64,000 nt of DNA from Bradyrhizobium sp. SK17 (GTDB taxonomy: Bacteria; Pseudomonadota; Alphaproteobacteria; Rhizobiales; Xanthobacteraceae): contig NZ_CP025113.1 of the NCBI RefSeq assembly GCF_002831585.1, positions 3,611,001-3,675,000 on the forward strand, read 5' to 3'. This document shows positions 37,736 through 47,518 of this stretch, one piece after another (the first letter of the stretch is position 1; every line of letters starts with the position of its first letter). The notes beneath the pieces are model-generated. The model did not search any database and was not told where the DNA came from. It saw nothing but the letters and a program-made list of their open reading frames with translations. The position numbers and the translations under genes are program-made.

Positions 37736-37890
37736 CACCTCGCCCCGCTTGCGGGGAGAGGTCGAAATTTGCGCGCAGCGCGAATTTCGGGTGAGGGGAT
37801 TCTCCACAAGCGGGTTCGCGGAGAGTCCCCCTCACCCGAAGCCTACGCTTCGCTTCGGCTTCGACCTCTCCCCGCAAGCGGGGCGAGGTG
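37736..37890. repeat. Interspersed palindromic repeat, family R1 (copy 2)
   Basis: Perfect 31-bp terminal inverted arms (37736-37766 and 37860-37890) starting CACCTCGCCCCGCTTGCGGG. The element occupies most of the 210-base gap between the permease and carboxylase genes. It is open in the carboxylase frame, which would wrongly extend that protein if the upstream ATG at 37704 were used. Confidence 0.93.
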
Positions 37891-37910
37891 AGCAACTCAC
37901 GGAACCACCC

Positions 37911-40900
37911 ATGTCCTTCAAGAAATTGCTGATTGCCAACCGCGGCGAGATCGCGATCCGCATTGCCCGCGCGGCGGCCGATAGCGGCCTTGCCACGGTC
38001 GCGATCTATCCCGCCGATGATGCGGCCTCGCTGCATGTCCGCTCCGCCGATGAGGCGCGGGAAATCCCCGGCCGCGGCGCGCGGGCCTATCTCGACATCG
38101 AAGCTGTCATCGCGGCGGCCAAGGCCGCCGGCTGCGACGCGCTGCATCCAGGCTACGGCTTCCTCAGCGAGAACACCGGGCTTGCGCGACGCTGTGCCGA
38201 GGAGAAGATCACGTTCGTCGGTCCATCCCCCGAAGCGCTCGACCTGTTCGGTTACAAGGCCAAGGCGAAGGCGCTGGCGAAGACATGCGGCGTGCCGATC
38301 ATCGCTGGCACCTCGGGCGCGACGTCACTTGACGAGGCGAAGGGGTTCTTCACCTCGCTCGGCGCCAATGCTGCCGTGATGATCAAGGCGATCGCCGGCG
38401 GCGGTGGCCGCGGCATGCGCGTGGTCGAGGACCTGGCCAAGCTCGACGAAGCCTATACGCGCTGCCAGTCCGAGGCCAAGGCGGCGTTCGGCAGCGATGC
38501 GGTTTACGTCGAGCGGTTGATCCGCAAGGCGCGGCATATCGAGGTGCAGATCATCGGCGACCGCCATGGCGCGATCAGCCATCTCTGGGAGCGCGAATGC
38601 ACCATCCAGCGCCGCAACCAGAAGCTCATCGAGGTGGCGCCGAGCCCGTCGCTGAGTGAGAGCCTGCGCGGGCGCATCATCGAGGCGGCCAGGCAGCTCG
38701 CGACCGCCGCGCACTACGACAATCTCGGCACCTTCGAATTCCTGGTCGACGACGATGCAAGCGAAGGCGAGGGCGCCTTCGCCTTCATCGAGGCCAATCC
38801 GCGGCTCCAGGTCGAGCATACCGTGACCGAGGAAGTGCTCGGCGTCGACCTGGTGCGGTCGCAGCTCGCGGTCGCCGCCGGTGCCACGCTGGCCTCGCTC
38901 GGGCTTGCGCAAGCCTCAGTGCCACTGCCGCGCGGCTACGCCATGCAGCTCCGCGTCAACATGGAGGTGATGGACGAGAAGGGGCAGACCAAGCCGACCG
39001 GCGGCACGCTCAGCGTGTTCGACCTGCCGTCCGGGCCCGGCGTCCGGGTCGATACGTTCGGCTATTCCGGCTATCGGACCAGCGCCGCGTTCGACTCGCT
39101 GCTGGCAAAAGTCATCGTGCATTCGCCGAGCCCGAAATGGACCGACGTGGTGCACAAGGCATCGCGCACCTTGCGCGAATTCCGGATCGGCGGCGTCGCC
39201 ACCAACATCCCGTTCCTCAGCGCGATCCTCGCGCACCAGAGCTTTGCAAGGAACAAGATCAGCACCGGCTTCATCGACAGCCATGTCGCGGCGCTGGTCG
39301 GCACCGCGAAGGAGCTCGCCGCGCCGCTGGTCGAGGTGAGCGAGGCGGCCACGGCCAAGGCTGTCGTGATCGAAGCCGCGCCGGAAGGCTCGCTCCCGGT
39401 GCCCGCGCCGTTGCAGGGCACGATCGTGGCGATCGAGGTCGCCGAGGGCGATCTGGTCCGTCCCGGCCAGCAGATCGCGGTGCTGGAATCGATGAAGATG
39501 GAGCATCTGGTCGCGGCACCACATGGCGGCCGGGTGACGAAGGTCGCGGGCGGCGTCGGCGTCACGCTGATGCATGGTGATCCGATCCTGTATCTCGAGC
39601 CGGCCGAGGTCGATGGTCATCACGCGGCGGAGGAAGCTGCGATCGATCTCGATCACATCCGGCCCGATCTCGCCGAGCTGATCGCGCGCAAGGCGATCAC
39701 GCTGGACGAGAACCGGCCGGCCTCGGTGGAGCGCCGCCGCAAGACCAACCAGCGCACCGCGCGCGAGAATATCGCGCAACTGGTCGATGAGGGCTCGTTC
39801 GTCGAATACGGCTCGCTCGCGATCGCGGCGCAGCGCCGCCGCCGCAAGGTCGAGGACCTGATCAAGAACACGCCGGCCGATGGCCTGATATCGGGCGTCG
39901 CCACCGTCAACGCCAGGGATTTCGGCCCCGAAGGCGCGCGCTGCATGGTGATCTCCTACGACTACACCGTGCTGGCCGGCACCCAGGGCCACATGAACCA
40001 CAAGAAGATCGACCGCATGCTCTCGCTGACCGAGCAGTGGCGGCTGCCGCTGGTGTTCTATGCCGAGGGTGGCGGCGGCCGTCCCGGCGACACCGACCGG
40101 CTCGGCATGACCGGCCTCGACGGCCCGTCCTTCGTGCAGTTCGCAAAACTCTCCGGGCTGGTGCCGGTGGTCGGCGTGGTCTCGGGCTATTGCTTTGCCG
40201 GCAATGCCGCAATGCTCGGCGTCTGCGACGTCATCATCGCCACCAAAAATGCTTCGATCGGCATGGGCGGCCCGGCGATGATCGAGGGCGGCGGGCTCGG
40301 CGTCTATCACCCGGCCGAGGTCGGCCCTGTCTCGTTCCAGTCGCCGAACGGCGTGATCGACATTCTGGTCGAGGACGAGGAAGAGGCCACGGCGGTGGCG
40401 CAGAAATACCTGTCCTACTTCCAGGGCGCGGTGGCCGACTGGAAGGCGCCGGACCAGCGGCTGCTGCGCCGCGCGATTCCGGAGAACCGTCTGCGGGTCT
40501 ATGACATCCGCAACGTCATCGACCTGCTCGCCGATGAAGGTTCGGTGCTGGAGATTCGAAAGGAATTCGGCGTCGGCATGATCACCGCCTTCATCCGCAT
40601 CGAAGGCAAGCCGTTCGGCCTGATCGCCAACAATCCAAAACATCTCGGCGGCGCGATCGATGCGGCGGCCGGCGACAAGGCCGCGCGCTTCATGCAGCTG
40701 TGCGATGCGTTCGACATCCCGATCGTCTCGCTGTGCGACACGCCGGGCTTCATGGTCGGCCCCGAGGCCGAGAAGACCGCGATCGTCCGCCATGTGGCGC
40801 GGATGTTCGTCACCGGCGCCAGCATCACGGTGCCGTTGTTCGGAATCGTGCTGCGCAAGGGCTATGGCTTAGGGGCGCAATCGATGATCGGCGGCGGCTT

Positions 40901-41213
40901 CCACGCCTCGTTCTTCACGGTGGCGTGGCCGACCGGTGAGTTCGGCGGCATGGGGCTGGAGGGCTATGTCCGGCTCGGCTTCCGCAAGGAGATGGAGGCG
41001 ATCGCGGATCCCGTCGAGCGCGAGAAGTATTTCCAGACCAAGGTCGCCGAGCTCTACGCCAACGGCAAGGCAGTCTCGATCGCCTCGGTGCTCGAGATCG
41101 ACGAGGTGATCGACCCCGCCGACACCAGGCACTGGATCATGGCCGGCCTGCGCTCGGTGCCGAAGCCTGAGCCGCGGACGACGCGGAAGCGGCCGTGCAT
41201 CGATGCGTGGTGA
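37911..41213 (+). CDS. Fused biotin-dependent acyl-CoA carboxylase (BC-BCCP-CT)
   Basis: 1100 residues carrying all parts of an acyl-CoA carboxylase. Biotin carboxylase occupies about 1-450 (KKLLIANRGEIAIRIARAAA; ATP-grasp GGGGRGMRVV; ERECTIQRRNQK). The biotinyl domain is around 490-565 with the acceptor Lys at 529 (ESMKMEHL). The carboxyltransferase occupies about 590-1100 (LAGTQGHMNHKK; GYCFAGNAAMLG; SLCDTPGFMVGPE). It should carboxylate a CoA thioester at the alpha or gamma carbon. The ATG at 37911 is chosen because upstream sequence is repeat. It follows the CoA transferase/importer operon in the same direction. Confidence 0.93.
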   Translation: MSFKKLLIANRGEIAIRIARAAADSGLATVAIYPADDAASLHVRSADEAREIPGRGARAYLDIEAVIAAAKAAGCDALHPGYGFLSENTGLARRCAEEKITFVGPSPEALDLFGYKAKAKALAKTCGVPIIAGTSGATSLDEAKGFFTSLGANAAVMIKAIAGGGGRGMRVVEDLAKLDEAYTRCQSEAKAAFGSDAVYVERLIRKARHIEVQIIGDRHGAISHLWERECTIQRRNQKLIEVAPSPSLSESLRGRIIEAARQLATAAHYDNLGTFEFLVDDDASEGEGAFAFIEANPRLQVEHTVTEEVLGVDLVRSQLAVAAGATLASLGLAQASVPLPRGYAMQLRVNMEVMDEKGQTKPTGGTLSVFDLPSGPGVRVDTFGYSGYRTSAAFDSLLAKVIVHSPSPKWTDVVHKASRTLREFRIGGVATNIPFLSAILAHQSFARNKISTGFIDSHVAALVGTAKELAAPLVEVSEAATAKAVVIEAAPEGSLPVPAPLQGTIVAIEVAEGDLVRPGQQIAVLESMKMEHLVAAPHGGRVTKVAGGVGVTLMHGDPILYLEPAEVDGHHAAEEAAIDLDHIRPDLAELIARKAITLDENRPASVERRRKTNQRTARENIAQLVDEGSFVEYGSLAIAAQRRRRKVEDLIKNTPADGLISGVATVNARDFGPEGARCMVISYDYTVLAGTQGHMNHKKIDRMLSLTEQWRLPLVFYAEGGGGRPGDTDRLGMTGLDGPSFVQFAKLSGLVPVVGVVSGYCFAGNAAMLGVCDVIIATKNASIGMGGPAMIEGGGLGVYHPAEVGPVSFQSPNGVIDILVEDEEEATAVAQKYLSYFQGAVADWKAPDQRLLRRAIPENRLRVYDIRNVIDLLADEGSVLEIRKEFGVGMITAFIRIEGKPFGLIANNPKHLGGAIDAAAGDKAARFMQLCDAFDIPIVSLCDTPGFMVGPEAEKTAIVRHVARMFVTGASITVPLFGIVLRKGYGLGAQSMIGGGFHASFFTVAWPTGEFGGMGLEGYVRLGFRKEMEAIADPVEREKYFQTKVAELYANGKAVSIASVLEIDEVIDPADTRHWIMAGLRSVPKPEPRTTRKRPCIDAW

Positions 41214-41244
41214 TGCGTGGGATGGGTCGCGCAACATTCTCGGT

Positions 41245-41366
41245 GTCGTCCCGGCGAAGGCCGGGACCCATAACCACCAATGCTGCTTGTTGTGCGATGC
41301 CGGAACGACGAGTCCCGTTAGTGACATCTGCTGCGGCGTATGGGTCCCGGCCTTCGCCGGGACGAC
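41245..41366. repeat. Interspersed palindromic repeat, family R2 (copy 3)
   Basis: Perfect 28-bp terminal inverted arms (41245-41272 and 41339-41366). It lies between the convergent carboxylase and flavin monooxygenase genes, as copy 2 also does between convergent genes. Confidence 0.93.
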
Positions 41367-41406
41367 GGCGGTGAGTGGGGCAGGCGTCTCGCGTCACTGA
41401 GACAGT

Positions 41407-43041
41407 TCAGCCCAACCGCAACTCCGCATATCCCCCCGCCGCCACCGCGTCGCAGCGCTCGCGATAGGCCGGCGCGCTGCCGCTGTAGCGGGCGACGATA
41501 CGGGTCTGCTTGCCCTCGACGTTGCGGTTGATGCCGGTCATCCAGGAATCCACCTCGTTCGACAGCAGCCCGACACCGAGCGCCTTGACGTGATCGGTCC
41601 AGGCCGACGTGCCTTCGGGCGTGGCGTCGAGGAAGGTCAGGCCCTTCTCCTTGGCAAAGCGAAGCAGGCCGGTGACCCAGTCCACGCTGTATTCGATGCT
41701 GCGCGGGATGTTGCCGAGCGCGGTGTGCGGACCCATCAGCATCATCATGTTGGGAAAGCCGTCGACCATCAGCCCGAGATAGGTTTCCGGGCCATGCGTC
41801 CACTTCTCTTTCAGCCGCGCGCGGCCGGCGCCGCGGACATCGATCTTGTCGAAACTGCCGGTGATGGCATCGAAGCCGGTGGCGTAGATGATGATGTCGA
41901 AAGGGTAATCGCTGTCGCTGGTGCGGATGCCCTCCGGTGTGATCCGCTCGATCGGCGTTTCCTTGATGTCGACCAGCTCGACATTGTCGCGGTTGTAGAC
42001 CTCGTAATAGAAGGTCTCGAGCGGCAGCCGCCGCGTGCCAAATCCGTGGTTGGTCGGGATCAGCTTCTCGGCCACCGCCGGGTTCTTGACGCGCTGGCGG
42101 ATCTTGCGCGCGACGAAATCGCTGATGGTCGCGTTCGCCGCGCGATCGATCAGGATGTCCTTGAAATTGCCCTGCCAGATGCCGAAGCCGCGTTCGCCAT
42201 AGAGCTTCTCGTAGAACGCCTCGCGCTCCGCCTCGCTCACCTCGAATGCGCCGCGTGGATCGGGCGTATGCACGAAGCAGGCGAAGGTCTCCTTGCAGCG
42301 CGCGAAGATCTCGTCATAGCCGGCCTTGATCTTGCCTTGCGTCTCCGCGTCGATCTTGCCGTTGTGCAGCGGCGCCGCCCAGTTGGCGGTGCGCTGGAAC
42401 ACGGTGAGGTGGCCGACCTCGCCGGCGATGGTCTGGATGGTCTGGATGCCGGTGGCGCCGGTGCCGATCACGGCGACGCGCTTGCCGGTGAAGTCCACCT
42501 TCTGCTTCGGCCAGCGCGCGGTGTGGAACGATTGCCCCCTGAAATCGTCGCGGCCCTCGATGCGCGGCAGGGTCGGTGTCGACAGTGGGCCGATCGCGGT
42601 GATCAAGAAACGGCAGCTCTGCTGCGCACCGCTCTCCAGCGTGATCCGCCAGCTCCGCGTCGCGTCCTGGTAGATCGCCGATGTGACCCGGCTCTCGAAC
42701 TGGATGTCGCGGCGGAGGTCGAACTTGTCGGCGACATGGTTGCAGTAGCGCAAGGTTTCGGGCTGGCCGGCGAAATGCTCCGACCATTCCCATTCCTCGA
42801 GCAGCTCCTTCGAGAACGAATAGCCGTAGGAATAGCTTTCGGAATCGAACCGCGCGCCGGGATACCGGTTCCAGTACCAGGTGCCGCCGACGCCGGTGCC
42901 CGCCTCGAACACCCGCGCGCTGAGCCCGAGCTCGCGCAGCCGGTAGAGCTGATACATGCCGGACAGGCCGGCGCCGATGATGATGACGTCGTAGTCCAGC
43001 GCAGCCGTCTCGGGGCTGCTGTCCGGGCGCGATGCGGCCAC
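41407..43041 (-). CDS. Flavin-containing monooxygenase, Baeyer-Villiger type
   Basis: 544-residue FAD/NADPH monooxygenase. The FAD site IIGAGLSGMYQLYRL (about residues 20-34), the Baeyer-Villiger fingerprint FRGQSFHTARWP and the NADPH-site GTGATGIQTIQTIAG occur in the expected order. Starts with GTG at 43041, preceded by AGGGAG. It would insert oxygen next to a ketone to give an ester or lactone, or oxidise S/N atoms. It is divergent from a P450/GMC cluster that could supply the ketone. Confidence 0.9.
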   Translation of the reverse strand: MAASRPDSSPETAALDYDVIIIGAGLSGMYQLYRLRELGLSARVFEAGTGVGGTWYWNRYPGARFDSESYSYGYSFSKELLEEWEWSEHFAGQPETLRYCNHVADKFDLRRDIQFESRVTSAIYQDATRSWRITLESGAQQSCRFLITAIGPLSTPTLPRIEGRDDFRGQSFHTARWPKQKVDFTGKRVAVIGTGATGIQTIQTIAGEVGHLTVFQRTANWAAPLHNGKIDAETQGKIKAGYDEIFARCKETFACFVHTPDPRGAFEVSEAEREAFYEKLYGERGFGIWQGNFKDILIDRAANATISDFVARKIRQRVKNPAVAEKLIPTNHGFGTRRLPLETFYYEVYNRDNVELVDIKETPIERITPEGIRTSDSDYPFDIIIYATGFDAITGSFDKIDVRGAGRARLKEKWTHGPETYLGLMVDGFPNMMMLMGPHTALGNIPRSIEYSVDWVTGLLRFAKEKGLTFLDATPEGTSAWTDHVKALGVGLLSNEVDSWMTGINRNVEGKQTRIVARYSGSAPAYRERCDAVAAGGYAELRLG

Positions 43042-43275
43042 CTGTCGTTGCTCCCTGCTGGTTGATTGCCGGCAAGGCTAACCGGTCTCACCGTGGCCGA
43101 CAAACATCGAGGAGCGGGGGCAGCCATCGCGATTTGCCGGGTGCGCCTGTCTGCACGTATTCCGTGCGGCGGACTGTCCGTCCTGCGGCTTTACTCGGCC
43201 GCGGGATACCCGCTATCGTCGGCCCGATAAGACGATCGCCCGCCAAGCGGCGACGGAACCTGTGGGAGTGAGGCG

Positions 43276-44499
43276 ATGGGAGAGGCGCTGCGCAGGCCGA
43301 CATCAACGGATGTCAGCAACCCCCGGCTCTATCAGGACGACACCTGGCGCCCGCTGTTCGCGCAGCTCCGCCGCGACGACCCCGTGCATTATTGCGAGGC
43401 GTCGCCTTACGGCCCGTACTGGTCGGTGACACGCTACGACGACATCTTCGCGGTCGAGCTGGATCACCAGAACTATTCCTCCGCCTCCGAGCTCGGCGGT
43501 ATCCAGGTCGCTGACCAGCCCAAGGGCCAGGAGCGGCCGAGTTTCATCCGCATGGACCCGCCCGGACACACCGCGCAGCGCCGCACGGTGGCGCCGATCG
43601 TGGCGCCGTCGAACCTCGCCAATCTCGATGCCCTGATCCGCCAGCGCACCTCGGCGGTGCTCGACGCGCTGCCGCGCAACGAGACCTTCGACTGGGCCGA
43701 GCGGGTCTCGGTCGACCTCACCAACATGATGCTGGCGACGCTGTTCGATTTTCCCGCGGAAGATCGCGCCAAGCTGACCTGGTGGTCGGATGTCGCGATC
43801 GCCAACATCGATTCGCCCGACGCGGTGGTGCATTCGGAGGCGGAACGCACCGCCGAGCTGATCAAGATGGGAGAAGCTTTCCGAAAGTTGTGGGACGCCC
43901 GGGTCGACGCGCCGCCGACCTTCGACCTGATCTCGATGCTGGCGCATTCGCCTGCAACGAGGAATCTGGATGCGCGCGAATTCATCGGCACGATCGGGCT
44001 CCTGATCGTCGGCGGCAACGACACCACGCGCAACTCGATGTCGGCCGGGTTGATGGCGCTGTGCGAAAACCCCGCGCAGTTCGAGCTGGTCCGCGCCCGG
44101 CCGGAGCTGATCCCGAACCTGGTGTCCGAGACCATCCGCTACCACACCCCGGTGCTGCACATGCGCCGCACTGCGCGCAATGATGTCGAGCTCGCCGGCC
44201 GCCACATCAAGAAGGGCGACAAGGTCGTGATGTGGTACATCTCCGGCAATCGCGACGAGGCGAGAATCGAGCGCGCCGACGAATTCATGATCGACCGTGC
44301 CAAGCCGCGGCAGCATCTCGCCTTCGGCGCCGGCGTCCATCGCTGCGTCGGCGATCGCCTCGCCGAGCAGCAATTGCGCATCCTCTGGGAGGAGATTGTG
44401 GCGCGCGATCTGCGTTTTGAGATCATGGGCCCGCCACAAAGGCTCTATTCCAATTTCATCCGCGGTATACGAAGCTTGCCGGTGAGAATCGTCAATTGA
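43276..44499 (+). CDS. Cytochrome P450, CYP153-like
   Basis: 407-residue soluble bacterial P450. The I-helix oxygen-activation segment is IVGGNDTTRNSMS (Asn248 region), the ExxR motif is ETIRYHTP, and the haem loop FGAGVHRCVGDRLAEQQL carries the axial Cys357. The blocks HMRRTARNDVELAGRHIKKG and KVVMWYISGNRDEARI closely resemble CYP153 alkane/terminal hydroxylases. No ferredoxin or reductase lies nearby, so electrons must come from elsewhere. An R4 repeat and then GMC dehydrogenase genes follow, which could oxidise the alcohol it makes. Confidence 0.88.
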   Translation: MGEALRRPTSTDVSNPRLYQDDTWRPLFAQLRRDDPVHYCEASPYGPYWSVTRYDDIFAVELDHQNYSSASELGGIQVADQPKGQERPSFIRMDPPGHTAQRRTVAPIVAPSNLANLDALIRQRTSAVLDALPRNETFDWAERVSVDLTNMMLATLFDFPAEDRAKLTWWSDVAIANIDSPDAVVHSEAERTAELIKMGEAFRKLWDARVDAPPTFDLISMLAHSPATRNLDAREFIGTIGLLIVGGNDTTRNSMSAGLMALCENPAQFELVRARPELIPNLVSETIRYHTPVLHMRRTARNDVELAGRHIKKGDKVVMWYISGNRDEARIERADEFMIDRAKPRQHLAFGAGVHRCVGDRLAEQQLRILWEEIVARDLRFEIMGPPQRLYSNFIRGIRSLPVRIVN

Positions 44500-44512
44500 G
44501 CCGCATCACCAG

Positions 44513-44600
44513 CCGTCATTGCGAGCGAAGCGAAGCAATCCATCGTGCGCTATGCGCGGAAGCGTGGATTGCTTCGTCGCTCCGCTCCTCGCAATGACGG
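44513..44600. repeat. Interspersed palindromic repeat, family R4 (copy 2)
   Basis: Same ends as the 27947-28031 copy (CCGTCATTGCGAGCGAAGCG ... GCAATGACGG), with a variable centre. It lies between the P450 and the first GMC gene, inside a presumed operon. Confidence 0.93.
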
Positions 44601-44624
44601 AAGAGGGAATTCCAAGGAACAAGA

Positions 44625-46226
44625 ATGAAGAACGATCCCGTTGACGTCCTGATCATCGGCGCCGGCGCCTCCGGCGCCGCGGTGGCCTGGAGCCTCGCCG
44701 ACACCAAGATGCATATCCTCTGCCTTGATCAGGGCGGCTGGATGAATCCGGCGGAATATCCGAGCACTGGCCGCGACTGGGAGGCGAAATTCTACGGCGA
44801 GTGGTCGTCCAGCCCGAACGTCCGCAAGCGGCCCGAGGATTACCCGATCAATGACGACAATTCGCCGATCAAGGTCGTCAACTTCAACGCCGTCGGCGGC
44901 TCGACCGTGATGTACACCGCGCACTGGCCGCGGCTGCATCCGTCTGACTTCAAGGTGAAGACGCTCGACGGCGTCGCCGACGACTGGCCGATCGATTACG
45001 ACACGCTGACGCCGTTCTTCGAGGAGAACGACCGCATGATGGGCGTCTCGGGTCTGTCGGGCGATCCGCTGTCGCCGCTCAGCCACCCGCCGATGCCGCC
45101 GCAGCCGCTCGGGCTGTCCGGTCCGCTCTTTGGGGCGGCGTTGAACAAGCTCGGCTGGCATTGGTGGCCGTCGGACACCACGGTCGCGACGATGGACTAC
45201 GAGGGCAGGGCACGCTGCATCAATCTCGGCCACTGCACGCCGGCCTGCGCGCAGGGCGCCAAGGCCTCGACCGACATCACCTACTGGCCGCATGCGATCC
45301 GCGCCGGGGTCGAGCTGAAAACCCATTGCCGGGTGCGCGAGATCCTGACCAACGAGCAGGGCATGGCTTCCGGCGTCGTCTATTACGACAAGGATGGTGT
45401 CGAGCAATTCCAGCCCGCCGAGGTCGTGATCATCGCCTGCAACGGCGTCGGCACGCCGCGGCTGCTGCTCAATTCGGTGTCGGGGAAATTTCCGAACGGC
45501 CTTGCCAATTCGTCCGGCCTGGTCGGCAAGAACCTGATGTTTCATCCCTATGCGCAGATCTACGGCTTCGTGAAGGAGCCGACGGATTCCAACCGCGCGC
45601 CGCCGACCTGCCTGTGGAGCAAGGAGTTCTACGACACCGATCTGTCGCGCGGCTTCGTCCGCGGCTACGGCATCCAGTTCGGCCGCGGCGCCGGGCCGGT
45701 GTTCGAGGCGGTATCGAGCGAGCAGAAGGGCATCCTGCCCTGGGGCAGGGATCATCACCGCGTGTTCCGCAAGCTCAACGGGCATCGCCTCGCGGTCTCG
45801 GCGATCTGCGAGGACCTGCCGGAGGAGCACAACCGCGTCACGCTCGATCCTGTCCTGAAGGACAGCCACGGCATTCCGGCGCCGAAGGTCGACTACACGA
45901 TCTCGGCCAACAGCCGCAAGATGATGGACCATGCGCTGGCGCGCGGCCGCGAGGTCCTGGAGATCGCCGGCGCCACCGACATCTGCATCAACGATCCGAT
46001 CCCGTGGGGCGGCTGGCACCTGCTCGGCACCGCGCGGATGGGCACCGATCCGGCGCGCTCTGTGGTCAATGAATGGGGCCGCTCGCACGACGTGAAGAAC
46101 CTGTTCATCGTCGACGGCAGCATCTTCGTCACCTCGGGCGGCGTGAACCCGACTTCCACCATCCAGGCCCTCGCGCTCTACATCGCCGACCAGATGAAGC
46201 AGCGCCTCGCCAACCTGTTCGACTGA
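44625..46226 (+). CDS. GMC-family dehydrogenase with C-x5-C-x3-C motif
   Basis: 533-residue FAD-dependent alcohol/aldose dehydrogenase. FAD-binding VLIIGAGASGAAVAWSLAD is at the N-terminus and the C-terminal His/Asn pair is in GWHLLGTARMG and GGVNPTSTIQ. Cysteines 198, 204 and 208 (RCINLGHCTPAC) have the C-x5-C-x3-C spacing described for the 3Fe-4S cluster of Burkholderia cepacia FAD glucose dehydrogenase. No signal peptide. AAGGA precedes the ATG. It lies directly downstream of the CYP153-like gene and may oxidise its alcohol product. Confidence 0.9.
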   Translation: MKNDPVDVLIIGAGASGAAVAWSLADTKMHILCLDQGGWMNPAEYPSTGRDWEAKFYGEWSSSPNVRKRPEDYPINDDNSPIKVVNFNAVGGSTVMYTAHWPRLHPSDFKVKTLDGVADDWPIDYDTLTPFFEENDRMMGVSGLSGDPLSPLSHPPMPPQPLGLSGPLFGAALNKLGWHWWPSDTTVATMDYEGRARCINLGHCTPACAQGAKASTDITYWPHAIRAGVELKTHCRVREILTNEQGMASGVVYYDKDGVEQFQPAEVVIIACNGVGTPRLLLNSVSGKFPNGLANSSGLVGKNLMFHPYAQIYGFVKEPTDSNRAPPTCLWSKEFYDTDLSRGFVRGYGIQFGRGAGPVFEAVSSEQKGILPWGRDHHRVFRKLNGHRLAVSAICEDLPEEHNRVTLDPVLKDSHGIPAPKVDYTISANSRKMMDHALARGREVLEIAGATDICINDPIPWGGWHLLGTARMGTDPARSVVNEWGRSHDVKNLFIVDGSIFVTSGGVNPTSTIQALALYIADQMKQRLANLFD

Positions 46227-46233
46227 GACCGAC

Positions 46234-46686
46234 ATGTCCGATGTAAAAGAACTGACCGCAGCCCAGCGCGCCGATCTCCGCACGGTCGCGGCGATGATCG
46301 TTCCCGAAAGCGCCGAGTACAGGGTGCCGGGTGCGGACGACCCGACGATCCAGGCCGACATGCTGGCAACGCTCGGCCGCGACACCGCGCTGGTGGCGCA
46401 GGCGCTGGATCATCTGGCAAAGCTCGCCGGAAAACCGCTCGCCCAGCTCGACGAAGCCAGACGCGACGCGGTGGCGCAGGAGTTTCGCAACCGCGGTGGC
46501 GCGGCGGCGGCCACCCTCGTCCGAGTCGTGCTGCAATGCTACTACCGCGACGACCGCGTGCTGCGCTCGCTCGGGCTCGAACTGCGCGCGCCATTCCCGA
46601 AAGGCCACGTGCTGCCGGACGGCGACTGGTCGCTGCTTGATCCGGTGCGGGCGCGCGGCGGCACGTTGCGGGGCGCGTCGCGTTGA
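46234..46686 (+). CDS. Small GMC-partner protein (gluconate dehydrogenase subunit 3-like, weak)
   Basis: 150-residue, mostly helical, no signal peptide. LTAAQRADLRTVAAMIVPES resembles the start of the gluconate-2-dehydrogenase subunit 3 family, as does the general size and its place seven bases after a GMC gene. The rest (ALDHLAKLAGKPLAQLDEA) is less specific. It is probably the chaperone/small subunit for the preceding dehydrogenase. Lacking a Tat signal, the pair would stay in the cytoplasm, in contrast to the next gene set. Confidence 0.65.
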   Translation: MSDVKELTAAQRADLRTVAAMIVPESAEYRVPGADDPTIQADMLATLGRDTALVAQALDHLAKLAGKPLAQLDEARRDAVAQEFRNRGGAAAATLVRVVLQCYYRDDRVLRSLGLELRAPFPKGHVLPDGDWSLLDPVRARGGTLRGASR

Positions 46687-46735
46687 AGTTGCCGGGCCTG
46701 CGTGTCACACTCGACCGCAGGCATGGGAGGTGACG

Positions 46736-47518
46736 ATGGAACGAACTGATCGCCGCGGCGGGAGGGTGTCACTTCGTCCGGGAGGCGGCCATCACCGCGC
46801 CACACGTCGCGAACTGCTGCTTGCGACCGCGGCACTGCTGGTCACGGCCTCGGGTGCCAGCGCGCGCGTGATCACCAAGGTGCTGCCATGGCGGCCGAAC
46901 GAGGCCTATCCGGTCACGCCGGTCGTACCCGGGGGCTATCTGTTCTTCACCGCCCAGGAGGCTGCCGTCGTCGAGGCCTTCGTGGATCGTCTCATCCCGG
47001 CCGACGAACTGGGGCCCGGCGCCAAGCAGGCCGGCGTCACCACCTTCATCGATCGGCAACTCACAGGCCCCTATGGCGGGCACGACTGGCTCTATATGGA
47101 GGGGCCATTCGCAAAAAATCCGCTGCCGTCGCAGGGATTGCAGTCGGAGCTGACCCCGCGGCAGCAATACCGCATGGGAATTGCCGCGCTCGAGACTTAC
47201 TGCAAATCGACCTTCAATCGCAGCTTCACCCAGCTCGAAGCGGCCGAACAGGACAAGCTGATCGCCGGGCTCGAGAAGGGCGAAGTGCAACTGCCGAACT
47301 TCTCCGGCAAGATGCTGTTCACTGCAATCCACACCAATACGATCGAGGGATTCTTCGCCGATCCGATCTACGGCGGCAACCGCGATATGGTTGGCTGGAA
47401 GCTCGTCGGCTTCCCCGGCACGCGCTACGACTACCGCGACGTGATCGACCGGCCCAACCAGGCCTACACGCTGCCCCCGGTGAGCTTGCAGGGCCGTCCG
47501 GCCTGGGGAGAGCGCTGA
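46736..47518 (+). CDS. Gluconate 2-dehydrogenase subunit 3-family protein (gamma, Tat signal)
   Basis: 260 residues. GGGAGG at 46725-46730 sets the ATG at 46736. A twin-arginine signal (ATRRELLLATAALLVTASG, about residues 24-42) is present. The mature helical domain has FFTAQEAAVVEAFVDRLIPA, the subunit 3 hallmark. In this class the gamma subunit carries the Tat signal and takes the folded flavoprotein to the periplasm. Its TGA overlaps the ATG of the large subunit gene. Confidence 0.88.
   Translation: MERTDRRGGRVSLRPGGGHHRATRRELLLATAALLVTASGASARVITKVLPWRPNEAYPVTPVVPGGYLFFTAQEAAVVEAFVDRLIPADELGPGAKQAGVTTFIDRQLTGPYGGHDWLYMEGPFAKNPLPSQGLQSELTPRQQYRMGIAALETYCKSTFNRSFTQLEAAEQDKLIAGLEKGEVQLPNFSGKMLFTAIHTNTIEGFFADPIYGGNRDMVGWKLVGFPGTRYDYRDVIDRPNQAYTLPPVSLQGRPAWGER

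Noticed and set aside
37704..37910. N-terminal extension of the carboxylase from an upstream ATG
   Set aside because: The extra 69 codons are the R1 palindromic repeat read in frame. The biotin carboxylase domain starts properly at 37911.
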